Shown one piece after another: positions 1 through 13,200 of a DNA stretch of 64,000 nucleotides. Source of the DNA: Branchiostoma floridae (taxonomy: Eukaryota; Chordata; Leptocardii; Amphioxiformes; Branchiostomatidae); NCBI RefSeq assembly GCF_000003815.2, contig NC_049979.1, forward strand, positions 14,493,459 through 14,557,458, read 5' to 3'. The first letter of the stretch is position 1; every line of letters begins with the position of its first letter. The position numbers and the translations under genes are program-made. The notes below the pieces were generated by a model. The model was not told the DNA's origin. It did not search any database and was given only the letters and a program-made list of their open reading frames with translations.

Positions 1-219
1 CAGGTACATTGTATCACTGTTGCATATAAGTTGCTATACAACGATAAGGTAATTTTTCATGTACTTGGTGACAAAAACGTGAGCAAGATACAACGATTGA
101 CAAGAAAATGCAGTTAACTGATTATAGTAACTTAGTTAGATACAGTAGTGTCCGGTATAATCTTTGAGGCAAGAAAGAGGGGTGGATGTTTTCCCATCCT
201 TACTCCTAAAGCTTGGTGC

Positions 220-766
220 TCATCTGTAAGTCCACAAGCCGTATTCCCGCATGGTCTCGCGGCACAACACCCACTCTGTGGTGTCCGTGTAACCCTTCTT
301 CAGATCCTCTGCACACCTGGAACACATGGAGGGCCAGGTAAGGAACAAGCAGTAGGACAGGATAGATTAAAGCTGCCACATTTAGATGACAACCTCCATT
401 GGCAGATATTCTTAAACATTTTATTATGTCACTAGGTCTATTTTACTCTGGTAGCCCTTGTGTTAGTTACCATTTATGTTTTGTCAAGTTGTAATACATG
501 TTAGTACTTAATTCTGCTACCAGGGAAAAAGTAGTTGGTACAAAATGTACTCGCACGTCCCCCTAGAAATATTTGACCAAGGAGCTCCTTGATTTGACGT
601 ACCCCATGGAACACTTCATGGGGTGAAAGTATCTGCCTGGGTTGGAGAAGGTCCGACTGCATATTGCACAGGCCTCCAAACATTCACCGGGCAGAGCGGT
701 ACACTGCGTGTACAGGGCGGCATTGACCACACACAGCAGTAACGCTACAGGACCGATACGAGCCAT
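220..766 (-). CDS. Small secreted protein with opioid-propeptide-like six-cysteine domain
   Basis: Two-exon model: 766-603 and 316-220, donor GG|GTACGT and acceptor TTCCAG|G, phases agree, 86 residues. A hydrophobic signal peptide (residues 1-24, ending QCTA) is followed by ECLEACAIC, then HPMKCSMGC across the splice junction, then TEWVLC. Cysteine spacing is C-x3-C-x2-C-x15-C-x3-C-x16-C. Vertebrate prodynorphin, as I recall it, has C-x3-C-x2-C-x15-C-x3-C-x12-C with matching landmarks (CLxxC, NPLICSLQC, EEWERC), and the intron here falls between cysteines 4 and 5. The short tail ends EYGLWTYR and has no YGGF core and no dibasic cleavage site, so no opioid peptide is encoded in what is visible. 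A further exon left of the window is possible if the coding exon ends early at a weak internal donor. Eclosion-hormone-type peptides share a similar pattern (C-x3-C-x2-C-x12-C-x3-C-x10-C) and are the main alternative. Confidence 0.6.
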
Positions 767-899
767 CCTCTGGAATAAAGGACAACGTCATTGTGTTATT
801 AACGGAATTATAAAGGTTAGTAAGGTACAGGACATAGGACATTGTAAGAAAAATGTAACCACGGGCATCACGACGACTGGAAATGTAGCGTAAGTTTAT

Positions 900-3800
900 T
901 TGCATGTATGGTGATAGTTATTATTATAAGTAACTTTCTCTTTTTGACAGCAGATCCATTTTCTGTACTTCCTTCGTTAAAACTGCAAACAATTATAGCT
1001 CGTTAAAACGAATAACACTAAGTTTTAAAAAAAAACTCTTTCACGCAGCTCATGATCGATAGTGTTTTTTTAATTGTTGCAAATAGGATAAAAGAACAAG
1101 GCGGCTCCATTTGGGTTAATTATAGCAATAACATCCGTCCAGTATTAAACATAATTAGCTAATGGTCAGGTGTTGTAAGCCTAATGGCTAATAGACTTCA
1201 AAACGGGCAAATTGATGCTCCACGTCCGGTTTGTTTCATAGAGCCACAAAGTCATAGTTTCCCGGTCAATAGACATAATGGTTTTATAATAGGGACATAT
1301 TCAACTTGTGAAGCAAGCTTCTTCCGCCTGGCAGCTGTACAGAATGGTCAATAGTCATTGCAACTAGCGCACGTTTTGATAAACTCACCCCTACCGGAAA
1401 CTGCACGACGTAATCTAAATGTTGATCAGTAAATGGGCACAAGGGGCCGGGTCGCCCATACATCTAATTGAATAATCAACCCTGGGGACACGATGCCGAC
1501 ACGGCGCAATCACTCTCTGCAGACTAATGTGCCAATAATGAACATGTAAAGACTCGCTATATTTTGGAGGATGACATACTGACTTGCGGCCATTTGTTTG
1601 AATAGTTATTTATGTATTTAGGTGGCGTGATGCCAGACGATGAAGTCTTTAGAATATATATTTCAGTTTTTTTTTATTTATCAGGGACAGTTCTACTGAA
1701 CAACTGTGCAAAGAGATTTCCAATCATAGGACTTTATTGAATACTTTCATAAACATATACAGGGCGTAGCTATACACCAGAAACATGTACGCTGTATAAT
1801 ATTGGTATCCAAAGCTATGTTAAGCCATCAGGCGTGACTATGACATTGTCGACCTATAAAACTCATAACAACAGTGATAACATAAAACTGTTACGAAAGG
1901 TCCACGGCACAACATCTGGAACCTATAATTACGGTAAAGATAAGATCAGAGGAAGTCTCTGGGATTGACAGGGAGGATCAAACCTTTCATCCGTACTTCA
2001 AGCCCAAGGCACGAAGCTGCCCTATAACTCACACGTGGCTGTCAGATTACAACAGCCGCGAGAAACGGCATGAACTCAATTAAACCGCCGACCTGCTGCA
2101 ATTGACCTCCAATTCATCAGTAATGGCCAGGGTACACGCGTGTTCCGAGTTCACTGGGCGACGGTAAAAGCGGCAAAACGTTTCTTACCTGATCGCATTA
2201 TGATATGGATATCATTTAATGGCATGATGGCGTGATAGAGGACTTGTATGGAGTTCCAATGAGAAAGGATAATGGGCACTTTACATAAAGTGACTTTTCT
2301 TTAATAGGAAACGGACCGATGAAGATATATCATTAAGATTTTATGTAACTTAAAAATAGTGCGGCCTCATACGATAGGAATGAACTCATATGGGTGGTTG
2401 ACAAATCCTGCGATCCTCCATTTCCAGATGCCTACCGCTAGTGCATTTGCTCAAGTGAACAATATCGATGTGCCGATTATTGAACGCGTCATTGTAACCT
2501 TAGAGGGAATATTATTCTTTATTTCAGGCACTACAGGCCCATAACAATACAAACAATTAAAAATAATAATCAGCATCATAGTTGTCACAATATGAAAACT
2601 TTGAGCAAACCAGTCAGTAAAACCAGGGACAGGTCCCAAAACTTGCACTCTACTTTGCACAATGGAAGGCACCATGATCAGCACCACGGACAGGTCTGAA
2701 ATCAGCACCATGGACAGCACCATAAGACGCACCACAGATAGCAGTAAAATTAGCATCTGTGCTACGGGTAAAGGCATGGGCAGGTGTTAAACGTTGAGTG
2801 TTATGGTCCAGTAGGCAGTATCACGCATGACCAATCATTCTTACGGTTCTTTTTTGTCCAATATGTTTGAAAATCCTCTGTAGCTATTTCCGCTCTTCAA
2901 ACTCCTCCTGATATCATAATTGTATTTTCTTAAACCACATTTACCTCATGAAAAATAAGGCAGAAAATCAATATCGTCTCCTACATTGCAGACGTATGGA
3001 TACCTTTCTTGCTTTGGAGACGCCAAGAAGAAGAGGGGGGAGATGGCTACTTGCCACACGTGACATTGGCTTTTGAGTGCTGTTATGTATTGTCTCTTCG
3101 TTAAGGTCCATCGACGCATGAAATAGCAAGATGGTGAAAACTCACTTCTAATCTTAACCATGTCGTCAAACAAGTCAGAACTTAAACTATCTTCTCTGAC
3201 ACCTCCATATGTGCGGAGAAGAGAACTCTAAAGAAGTTTGTCGGACCGGGGTAATTCAACCTTCTTTACATCCAAAGGGAACCATTAGTCATGAAGTGAA
3301 CGTATGAAATAGCGCGTTAACTGCCGCTTCTATTCTTGTACCCGGTCCTTATCGATGGAGCAAATGCGAATACATGGAAGTAACACCGACTTTTAACCCG
3401 GTGTACTTTGCTATACAGTGAATATAAATATTCACTGTTTTAGTCTTATCTGGTTAATAGTGCGCACAAACAGATTCATGATACTTTTATCGTAGACATA
3501 ATAAAGGCCTTTTGTGGCAGGAGGGACATTTTCGTCGTGCGATGAGGGCGCTTGTACCGAAGGCGTTCAGAAAAAAATCAGTACTTTTACATACCTACAG
3601 TACATGTTTCTGAGTCTATAAATTTGTCAATAAAGACGAAAATGGTAACGCTTTACTTTGTCCTATTCCTCTCTACTTGCTTACGTTCAGCACGAGGACA
3701 AAGCCCAGAGAACAGCAATCTTACTTTTAAGTCCTTCTATTTCCACAGTCATTCTTTTACATCTCCCCACTTAAGTACATTTATCATAAAAAAGAAGCCA

Positions 3801-6800
3801 GTATAAGGTACCCACCTACCAGTAGCGTGCCAGGACTTCTGTAACTCTTCCGATTCTTCCGCTCCCTTCCTTCCCGCTTCTTCGCCCGGATAGTGACCAG
3901 TGATCTCACACGTACACGCTTAGCTGACGGTACCTATGTGGAGAACTTGGAGCCCATTCGGCGCAGGTGCACCAGCCCCGCCCTCCCCTGGGTCCGGATA
4001 TCATTGATATGTAACGACCACATAGTGATGACGTCAAGCAATATATGCCAGCGCGCCATCTATAACCGAGGTTAAACTAACTGTAATCAATAAGGATTCT
4101 TTATGTCACCGCATTGTGGTTAAGATAGAAAAAAGGCATATCTTATAATGAAGCAGTCTTTCAGTCATTTGAGCGACAAAAAGCTTGCCCATTGGCCAGT
4201 ACAAGTAGAAGGTGCCATAGTCAGTCTCCTGTGGATTTTAACACAATGTGATTTACGGACTTGCTGGACACATGGAGTTCAGATGTCAATGACCTGGCGA
4301 TGAACTGTGAATGATGAGAAACCAGGGTTAAAAGTTGGAGGCTTCATAATCCTGGTGTGACGTGCTTTAAATAGTGTTTGCAAGCAGGGTAATTAGTGTG
4401 TATCGTGTACACCTATATTCCTATTACTAACGTCTAATGATTTACTGTGAGCATGTAATCAACATCATTCATGTACTGTAATATCTATAATATTCATTCT
4501 ACTCCTGATTTACTTCTTATGCGCCTAAGAGCGTTTATTTCACATTTACTTATAATTTGTTACTGGGCATGGACTTTTGCCCTAATCTGTATGTAAATGC
4601 TTTAATGTGTCCCATGAGCTCCTGGTGACAATTCTCTATTTTAGTGACATGGGATGAAATATATAGTCATACACACAAAACTTATTGTATTGTAAATCAA
4701 GAGTACACGAACCAGTAAGGGGTTTGAAAATATAGGAAAACACTTCAATTGACGAATTTGAAAAGCTGTAACTTAATTTTCCCCCCGCTAAACCACACAA
4801 ACAATCTGATTTATATGTTCTGAGGATGACTGATTGTGGCTTTAGGCAGATACTAGTGGCACTGACATTTGAGATAAGCTAGTTATCTATTGAGTGAGTG
4901 AGTGAGTTATCTATTTCATAAAACAAGACAATTATTAGGACAGATAATGAGTGACTGAGAGAGCTGGATTGTGCGAGATGTGAATTCTTGTCCTGTTCTA
5001 GGATTGCCTGAAAGAAACGATGTCAAAGGCTAATTTGTGGTCTAGAGGTTTTTCTGAAGATCAAAGTTTAGTGTTTTATGCAAATTACATACCTTTTGAT
5101 TCCTACTCCCACGGCTGTGTTTGTTAATAGCAAACTTTGATGTTATATCTCAACAATAGCAGCAGATGTTGGTTCCAATTTCTACCTCCCAAAGGTAATC
5201 TGCCTCATCAATAGGTAATGGAGGACGAGTCAGTCAGCCATTTCCGTACCATTAACAACTGACAAGATCAATGCCGATCTTCAGTGGGAAGTTGTTCCAT
5301 GGCAAAACTTTGTCTTCAACAGTAACATTCAAAGTCAGGAGGGTAAAACTATGCCACCTTGGATGAACATTCATAACATGAAAGTAAGGAGTTGGGAAAC
5401 ACCATAGTCATTTTGATCAGTTTATTCAGTTTTCCTAAAATCTTCCTACCACTGACATACATCTGAAGCCATTTAATACCTACATGTTGTATATGTGTTA
5501 TTCTAATGTTGTTTTCTGTTTGAAGGAAATGCAAAGGAAAAAAATCCACTGAAGTAAGTTACACCCAATACCATGTACTTCAGCATCAACATTTACCTTA
5601 TTTAGATGCAAATATGGAAGGCACAGCAACATTCTTAGTATTTGATTGTCATATAAAGTACTGCACATTCATGTCTTTATTATTGCTGGAAAAAGATGAG
5701 CCAGTAGCAGTTTTAGTAGTCAAGAGTTTCAAGCCTTATCTGTGTACTTGCATCCCGCTATAGATTTCTTTAAAAGGAGATGCTTAAAGATGAGATAAGA
5801 CTCGAGATACAAATATGAAATACACAATCATGTAGATGACAGCACAGGGCTAATACCATTACTACATAAAAGATGGTAATTGTTAATGCTCCCCAACTTT
5901 TGAGAGTCACTTGCATAACATTTGTACAAATTGGGAAGGTACCATTAAAAGTCTTTCCTTTTTTGCAGAGCAGTAACAACCGAACTTATAATTCCTACAA
6001 TGAATAGCACTAGCACTGAAACATAAATTTTTCTGTCGGAAGTTCCTACTCCAGATATTATTCAGCTTTCTGAAAGCCTATTATGTGATTTAAAAGTATA
6101 AAGCCTGCTGATATGAATCTTGCAGGATCTTACAGAATTCTTTTGAAATATGAGCAAACAGAATTGCTATAGATCTATTTTAAACAACCATTTACATTAC
6201 ACTCAACATATACAACATATATATACAAAAATTACTTTCCTTAAGCTTATAGTAATTTGTTTAAATCTTTATGGTTTGCAATAACACCAGGTTATTGCAC
6301 TTTTCCAAGTGGAAACAAGAGATGCAGCTATGTTTGTGACTCCCAACAACAGTGCAACATATTCAGTGCTTTTCTGCCAGAGACGTCCCAGTATTGAGGT
6401 GGCAAGAAGTGAGGCGATGTCAGGATTACGTGTCAGGAATGATGTTGAGCAGAGAATATAAGACCCTAAACATGGTAATATTTAGTAGTATTGACTTAGG
6501 GGATGCTTAACATACATATGTGACAAAAACATGAAAGTTGGTACATTGTATATGAAAGGTACATGCTTTATAGGGTTTTCTTGGTAGACTACATGAATCA
6601 CACAGAAGCATGTCTCCTAAATTGCCTGTTGTAGAAATTGTCTTTTCATCATTAGTAATTGCTTGCAGAAATCCCTTTCCATTGCACCACATGTGGGAAA
6701 ATAAAGGATGTTTCATAGACAACTGTGCTGTATGGAGGTTTTGTACAGTACATTTATTTGATTCAGCTGTAGCTGATATATTTCATTGTAGCTCTATTGT

Positions 6801-7245
6801 AGAGATAGTGATTAATCTCCAGTGTTTGCTGCCCCAAGCAGGCTGTATATTCTTGCCTTAAGCTTTGATAATCCATCATTAGGCCTACTAAAAAAATGTT
6901 GAGTTTCTGGTGGCCAAGATGTAGCTACCCACTCTTACTGAGAAAAACCTGCTGTCCCCAGCTTTTTTGGGTGGTTTCACCTCTGGCAAGGGTCATAAAA
7001 TCTTTGATGTGACATCTGAGTAATCTCCTAATTTCAACATGTTCTCCTCATTTCTTATACAGTAGGAAAAGACCTGCCATGCCTACATGTAGGTCCAATC
7101 TATGTTGACTCCTTGTCATGTTGATAGCCAAACAACACATGTATAAATAGAAAAGGAAAAAATTATAAAGAACTATCTTTTTGCACTGCAATCAGAAACA
7201 CAACATTAACTTTCCTAGGCCTTATGATTGAGAGTGGTTTGGTTG
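900..7245. other. Long stretch without a recognisable gene
   Basis: No open frame here resembles a known protein, and no exon chain with matching phases was found. The part from about 1030 to 4130 looks more even in base composition than the AT-rich sequence that follows. It holds a short imperfect repeat of CACCATGGACAG-like units near 2680-2740. One frame starting at 3642 begins with a good signal-peptide-like stretch (MVTLYFVLFLSTCLRSARGQ) 20-odd bases after a TATAAA motif, but no continuing exon was identified. The 3' untranslated part of the DDHD1 gene probably ends near the right border. Confidence 0.5.
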
Positions 7246-7246
7246 C

Positions 7247-7252
7247 TTTATT
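7247..7252 (-). terminator. Polyadenylation signal AATAAA of DDHD1
   Basis: AATAAA on the minus strand lies 17 bases after the DDHD1 stop codon, which would give an unusually short 3' untranslated region. Further signals downstream cannot be excluded. Confidence 0.45.
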
Positions 7253-7268
7253 ATGACCGTCATATACA

Positions 7269-10200
7269 TCATGGCTTCATGGCCTGCGGAGGGTACATGT
7301 GCATCAGCAGGAACAGCGCAACATCGCGGGAAACCCAGTAGGACGTGTGTGACGTGATGGCCGAGATGTAGCGACTCTCCACACGACCCTCGCGCAACAC
7401 ATAGTCGATCCGGTGTTCCAACTCTGAGGGGGTGGGAATTCATTTGTTAAAATTTGACATAGCAATTATGTAATATGTTCCTAGCGTGTACATATTAAAT
7501 ATGTTACAATCCTACAAGGTACCCCAAAAATATTCTGACTATTTTATAATAGTTTTTGAAATCTGATAACTGTAAAGCCAAAATATAGATCAACCGAAAA
7601 GTAAATGTCTTGTTAATAAGTCTAATATACAATTCATATGTATAACATACGATTGTATTGATTTCTTGTAATTAGAGCATCATACAATACTGTCCATGTT
7701 AAAGAATGGCAGTGTATTGATATGGTCAATCAATGTGAATTTTTTCCAACTAAAGGGTATATGTATTGGGAATTCCATGCATTTTGGGAACATCCAAGTA
7801 TGACCACATGATTAACCTCAAGGCCTACCTGGCAGGGAGGGGTCCTCTATTGGGAAGAGCAGATAAAAAGGAAGAAGAAACAGACTGAGTAAGATGCTTG
7901 AGACATACGATATCTAATCTCACAAAGATGCAAGTAAGATGCAAGTAAAATACAGCTCAAAGGACTTGGAACCATACTTGTTTCTAAAATTTCTAGATGA
8001 CAAGTTCTTTATAAAGCAGATAGTATTTGTCAGCAGTAATATCTGCAAACTCTCTGAGCATTTTTTGTAAATCCTGATGTCCTGTACCTGCGTCTGTGTC
8101 AGCCAGCATGTCATCGTCTGAACAGAGGCACAGAGAGGAGCAGAGACAGGAACAGCATGTTAGAGTAAGACACATCAGTACAGGAGTGCTAAGGAGACTG
8201 ATTTTTAAATCAGATTGTTAAAACAGAAACGTTAGTCAGGCGCAAGTTTACAAAAGACACAAATACAGAAGGAGATGTGTTGGGGCTATACCATTTCAAC
8301 AGCTGAGAAGGGGGTGGAGAAGTAAGTTTTCGAGTTACTGTAGTAAAATTCTGCCATGCCTTTTCATCTAAAAAATTCTCATAACCGCATGCCATCTCTG
8401 TGATAGCTCTCAATGATATAGAAACTGTATCTGGCAAGTGAGTCTGTGCCAATTTTAAAGGCCAGCTTAGTACATGCAAACAGAGGAACTCCACAATACC
8501 TGAGTATCTGTATCCAGCCAGAGGAAAGGACACTAAAGGGAAGATGCAGACAGGGAGACAAAATAGCAGCAAGCTGATATATGTTACAGCATATGTGCAG
8601 AGCATCATTGCCAATTTGGCCAAAGGTTACTTGTTCAACTTAGAATGTTAGAGGACAGAGGGGAATAATGGGTAGAACATGTAAGCTAGAATGATGAGTT
8701 ATATCAAGGTCATTGTTTAAACCATGCCTTTTTGTGTTTCAATTGTTTCATCAGTGCTACATCTTTAAAACCAGCATGCTGCTGTTAGCAGTGAGTGGAT
8801 CAGCACAGGTTCATGGTACACAGAAAGGGCACAATAGCAACCAACCAAATAAAAACTGTACCATAATAAGAGTGAAGCAGACCACCTAATAAGTAAAACA
8901 TAATATTCAGAAGCCCTAGATCCATCCAGTAAATTAACATTCATGGTATGGCTTGCAGAAAAAACCCCACTGGTATGGTAAAATAAGGTGATAACAAATT
9001 GTTGATACGGTACCAGTAATTGAAATGTCTCTCAATCCAGTATCAATTGTCTATTCCTTCACTACTTGCTTATAATTCAACTTTTCAACAAGTACAAAGG
9101 ACATTACATCTTACAATTTTCCGTCACAAGCCTGGCAAAATTTGCAGTAAGGCAAATGAAAGATTGTCTGGTCAGGTTTGCAATCTGTGGACCATGTATG
9201 CTTGACATGTACCTATTCATACCCAGTTTGTAAAAAACTACCACCTCCTCTCCCACGTATACAGATGGACAATGAAATGAACCATGCAACAGATGCAGCC
9301 CCTGAACATACCAGCCATTTGTCAGGTGTGACCTCTGCGTGGCCCCTGACCAAGGCCAACTCAGACCACCCCACCCCAGCACCAGCTGTTCTCCTGCCTT
9401 TATGGTCTACATGTCAGTAATGGAGTGAGATTGTCTTCCCATGGAACACGCATTATGCTTTTATGCTGCATGAATCGAAACACCATAAAAGGGCCACTGG
9501 GCATGTTTCATAACTGCTGCTTGCTTATGATTGTTTATCAGTGTCATTTTATATTAACTCAGAAATATTGATCTGCTTTGTAACGTTGATGCATTGTACC
9601 CTATATTTTCTTCTATTATTGCAAAATATAAACTTTAATGAAATACAACTGTGACCATCAAAAAGGTAATATTTGCATTTTTCAAGTAATGTATGGAAAA
9701 TTTGTAAAATGGGCATGATTTTCAGTGATAAGTGTTTCATTAATTCATTCAATCATTCATTCATTCACTCATTCAATTACTTCATGCAAACAGAGTACTT
9801 CAGATTCTTTTTGAATTTGATCATCCATCTTAACTTATGTGCTTTTGTTTGGTTTGTGCCAGGCCCTCCTTCGTCTGACATAATGATAAGAACACCAAAA
9901 ACTAACATACAAATAGGATAATGGATAAAAAATGAAAAACAATCCTGCTGTCCCCCCCGCACCCACCTGTGCTGTCCACAAGGCCGTCCATACTGCTGAA
10001 GGACACAGCCGGCCCTCCTGACTCCAGCTCTCCCTCCAGCAGCACCTGCAGCTCCTTAGGAGCATCTGACCTCCCACTCCACTTGGACCACAAGCTCAAG
10101 GCACCTGGATACAAATATTAAGCAAATAACAAATTCTTATAAGATACCTTTGCTTGGAAAATCTTGATCATGATTTGACCAGTATGGAATCCCCAATTCT

Positions 10201-13200
10201 CATGTTTTTGATTTACTTCTTTGGGCCTGAGTCATTTAACACTACCTTAATATCATTGCAATACTATCCCTATTAATGTACATTTTGCTTATCTCTATTC
10301 AACAAAATACCAAATGACTACTAGTGCTCACCTTGTACCAGTGTGGACTCCTGGTCTTTCTTCCCATCAGCCACCTCAGCCGTGTGTAAGGGTGACGATG
10401 ATTCCAGTGGTGTGGAGCTGCCACTGCCTGCCCCATTGCCATTTTCCTGCCCAGTAGATGCACCTAACTCAACAGATTCAACATCATTAATATAATACAT
10501 TGGGTCACTCAGTTGCCATTGTTTACATCAAGAACAGGCTGAAGATTTTCATCCACTTTTCTATAGCTTCAACAGCAGTTCTGCACTCAATGTTGGCACA
10601 ACTAGAATCCTAGCTAGTCACCGTTTTTCATGCAGAATCTGGCAGCATACATGTAGTTTTGTACTGTTTTCCATTTCTTTATGCCTTTCCTTGTATGCAG
10701 ATCCTTGTCTAGGTACTATGATCCTAATTAGTCAATATCTGCTCCCTTAGTTGGTATCTGGCAGGTAGTGATTTGGGAGCAGATGTTACCTGAATGATGG
10801 TAGGTAATTCACCTTTTATCTATTGATCATATCACACTTCTACATGTATAATGCAATCTTTTCCTGATATGAGCAAATAAATTGGTTATCCTGAAGAAGA
10901 CTAGAGTTCTGGTCAAAAATTGTATTTTTCCACATCCCAAAAGATTTATCAGGGTTAACTTTGCATAAGGTACCCAAGCTGCGTACATGTACCCCTTACT
11001 GACCTTTATCGACCATTTGCTGTTCTTTGGCCTTTTTGAAGGCCACAGGTTTGATGTCATAGTAGAGCGGGAGGGCAGACTGGCTGTAGTTGTGGATGAG
11101 CTGGGGCTGGATACCGGCATAATGTCTGAGGATGAGGGGCTCGATCCTGTAGGCCTGATGTAGAAAAGGTGGCATAGACTGTTCCATTTGCTATCAACAT
11201 CTGAACTAAAACTACCACTACCTGTCTCTTAAATCATACAAATTTTAAATCTTACAATCTGTAAGTTCAAAGGAGTACACCTTTTATAGGAAAAAGTTTC
11301 TTTCCTGACTGTTTATTTCCATAACAAATACAAACTTAATGCTTCACAGCTTAGCTTCAAGAGAATCTTAATGAGTACCTACCACTGGGTCTGCTGGATG
11401 GAAGATGTTAAAGAGCCTCTTGCAGAGATTGGCAGGTATGATGTGCTCCAGAGTACCAACCCCCTGTGCACGGACCCCCCTCAGACACAGGAACACAGCC
11501 AGGGGGGAGCCCAGACAAAAAAAGTTTTCCACCTGTAATAGATGGGACAAGGTGTTATTAACAGCTTCAGGCCACAAGAAGTGCTATTGAGAGATGACCT
11601 AGTTTTCTTAACATCAAATCTTGTATATGGGAGCCCCAAAGTGACAAAATTAGGTCATCTTGCCATCTAGGACATCAACAGCTTCAAGATGAAATAATAA
11701 CTAACTTGTCATAAGTTTTTACAATGAGTAATTATTAAGATGGTTTATGATACCACTCCACTTTATGCAGAATGTGAACAAAAAAGTACAGAAAATTGTC
11801 CTGCAGATACCTCACTTCGTCACTATTAGTATTGCATTGTATCAATCAACTATCATTGGTCAACATCCCCATATGCTTCATTCTCAAAAATGGAGAAAGG
11901 TCACCGATCAAAGATCATGAAATAAGTCAACCATTACTTATTAAGTAGCAAGCTTTGCCTAACAAAGGTCAACATCCTGTTAACATACTTATTACACAGA
12001 CAGGAATAACAGCAACAGTTACTTCAAGTAAACTTATTGTGGGCCTGCAGAAATCAGTAAGCACATTCTGCTAGTATAAACACAGTGGACTAGCAAACAC
12101 TGTATAAGATGGCACCTAGAGCTGTGGTGCTTTTGTTCCTTCTGTTAGTAGATCTCAGCTATGAAGCTGTTCCTATAGGGGTCAGGAACAGGCTGGGAGA
12201 GACCGAGGAAGCTGATCACACTACAACAGCCTCTGTAAGTAACTGTCTGACGTTTTGTACCACCTGGCTGTAATCCCAACTGTTCTAAGCAATAACTGTA
12301 GCAGTCATGTTTCCAGTGTCTGCTTTAAAGATTAAGATTTGCAATGAAAAACACACTGAAGGTTCATAACCTGTTCAACAGGTTAATGGCTTTAATGCAG
12401 TGGCCAAATGCAAGCTGAGTGGGAAGTTTGTGCAAGGCTAAGGATTCAATACAAGCAAATTTTTGGAGTGTAACAATCAACAACATGGATTGCTTATTAG
12501 TAGTAAGTCGTGAGGTGGAATAGAAATCCTGTTAATCTGTTTGTTTCAATGAATTGACACATTATTCCAACATTGTCACCCAGTGCACATCGACATGCTG
12601 CTCGTCCAGTTCGGACCAGGCGCTGGAACACCTGCTGCAGTACCTGCACACACAGGACCACCTGGAGACCACTGTGCAGGAACTACAGGGCAAGGCTGAT
12701 GTTCTTCAGGCACAGGTCAACGAACTCAATCAGAATGAGCAGAGTGCAGTAAGTGTGGGGAGGGGGCAGATGCCACAAATAAATAGAAGTTCTTCAGGAT
12801 CTTCTTATTCTTCATAGATTTGATCTCATGAGAACCTTGAAATATCCAATAATCCATTGGAGTTGGAAAACAACATCTACTACACATATGACAAGCCCTG
12901 TCTATTCCCAAAAGGTACCCAAATCTTGGGGCTTTTATCCAACCATGTCATATCTACTTGACTGGTGTTCAATTGACACCAGACCTGTCTTTCTGTGGTT
13001 AAAATCTGTCATTTTAAGCTTACAAAAATATCTTTTCATCAATGTCGCGTTATTAAGTCAGATTTTTTGACAAATGTGGGTCCAATAAAACATGTGTGCC
13101 AGTAGGGCCAATCTAATTATCACTAATATTAGAGTTAAAGGCCATGTCTTTTGTCATTGTCATTTGTAGGATTAACTCAAGACCCCCATCTTGTGCTTCC

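Noticed and set aside
220-766. Eclosion-hormone-type peptide as primary call
   Set aside because: The cysteine order fits, but the spacing (x15 before C4) and the P-[LM]-x-C-S-[LM]-x-C and EW-x-x-C landmarks fit prodynorphin-type domains better. Kept as the alternative.
2451-2777. A 108-codon hydrophobic minus frame
   Set aside because: It arises from a short tandem CACCATGGACAG-like repeat, with no homology and no exon context.
7993-8087. Read-through of DDHD1 exon 14 encoding [20 protein letters not shown]
   Set aside because: A normal donor (GCAG|GTACAG) ends exon 14 in the phase that exon 15 needs. The extension runs to a stop before the DDHD C-terminus.
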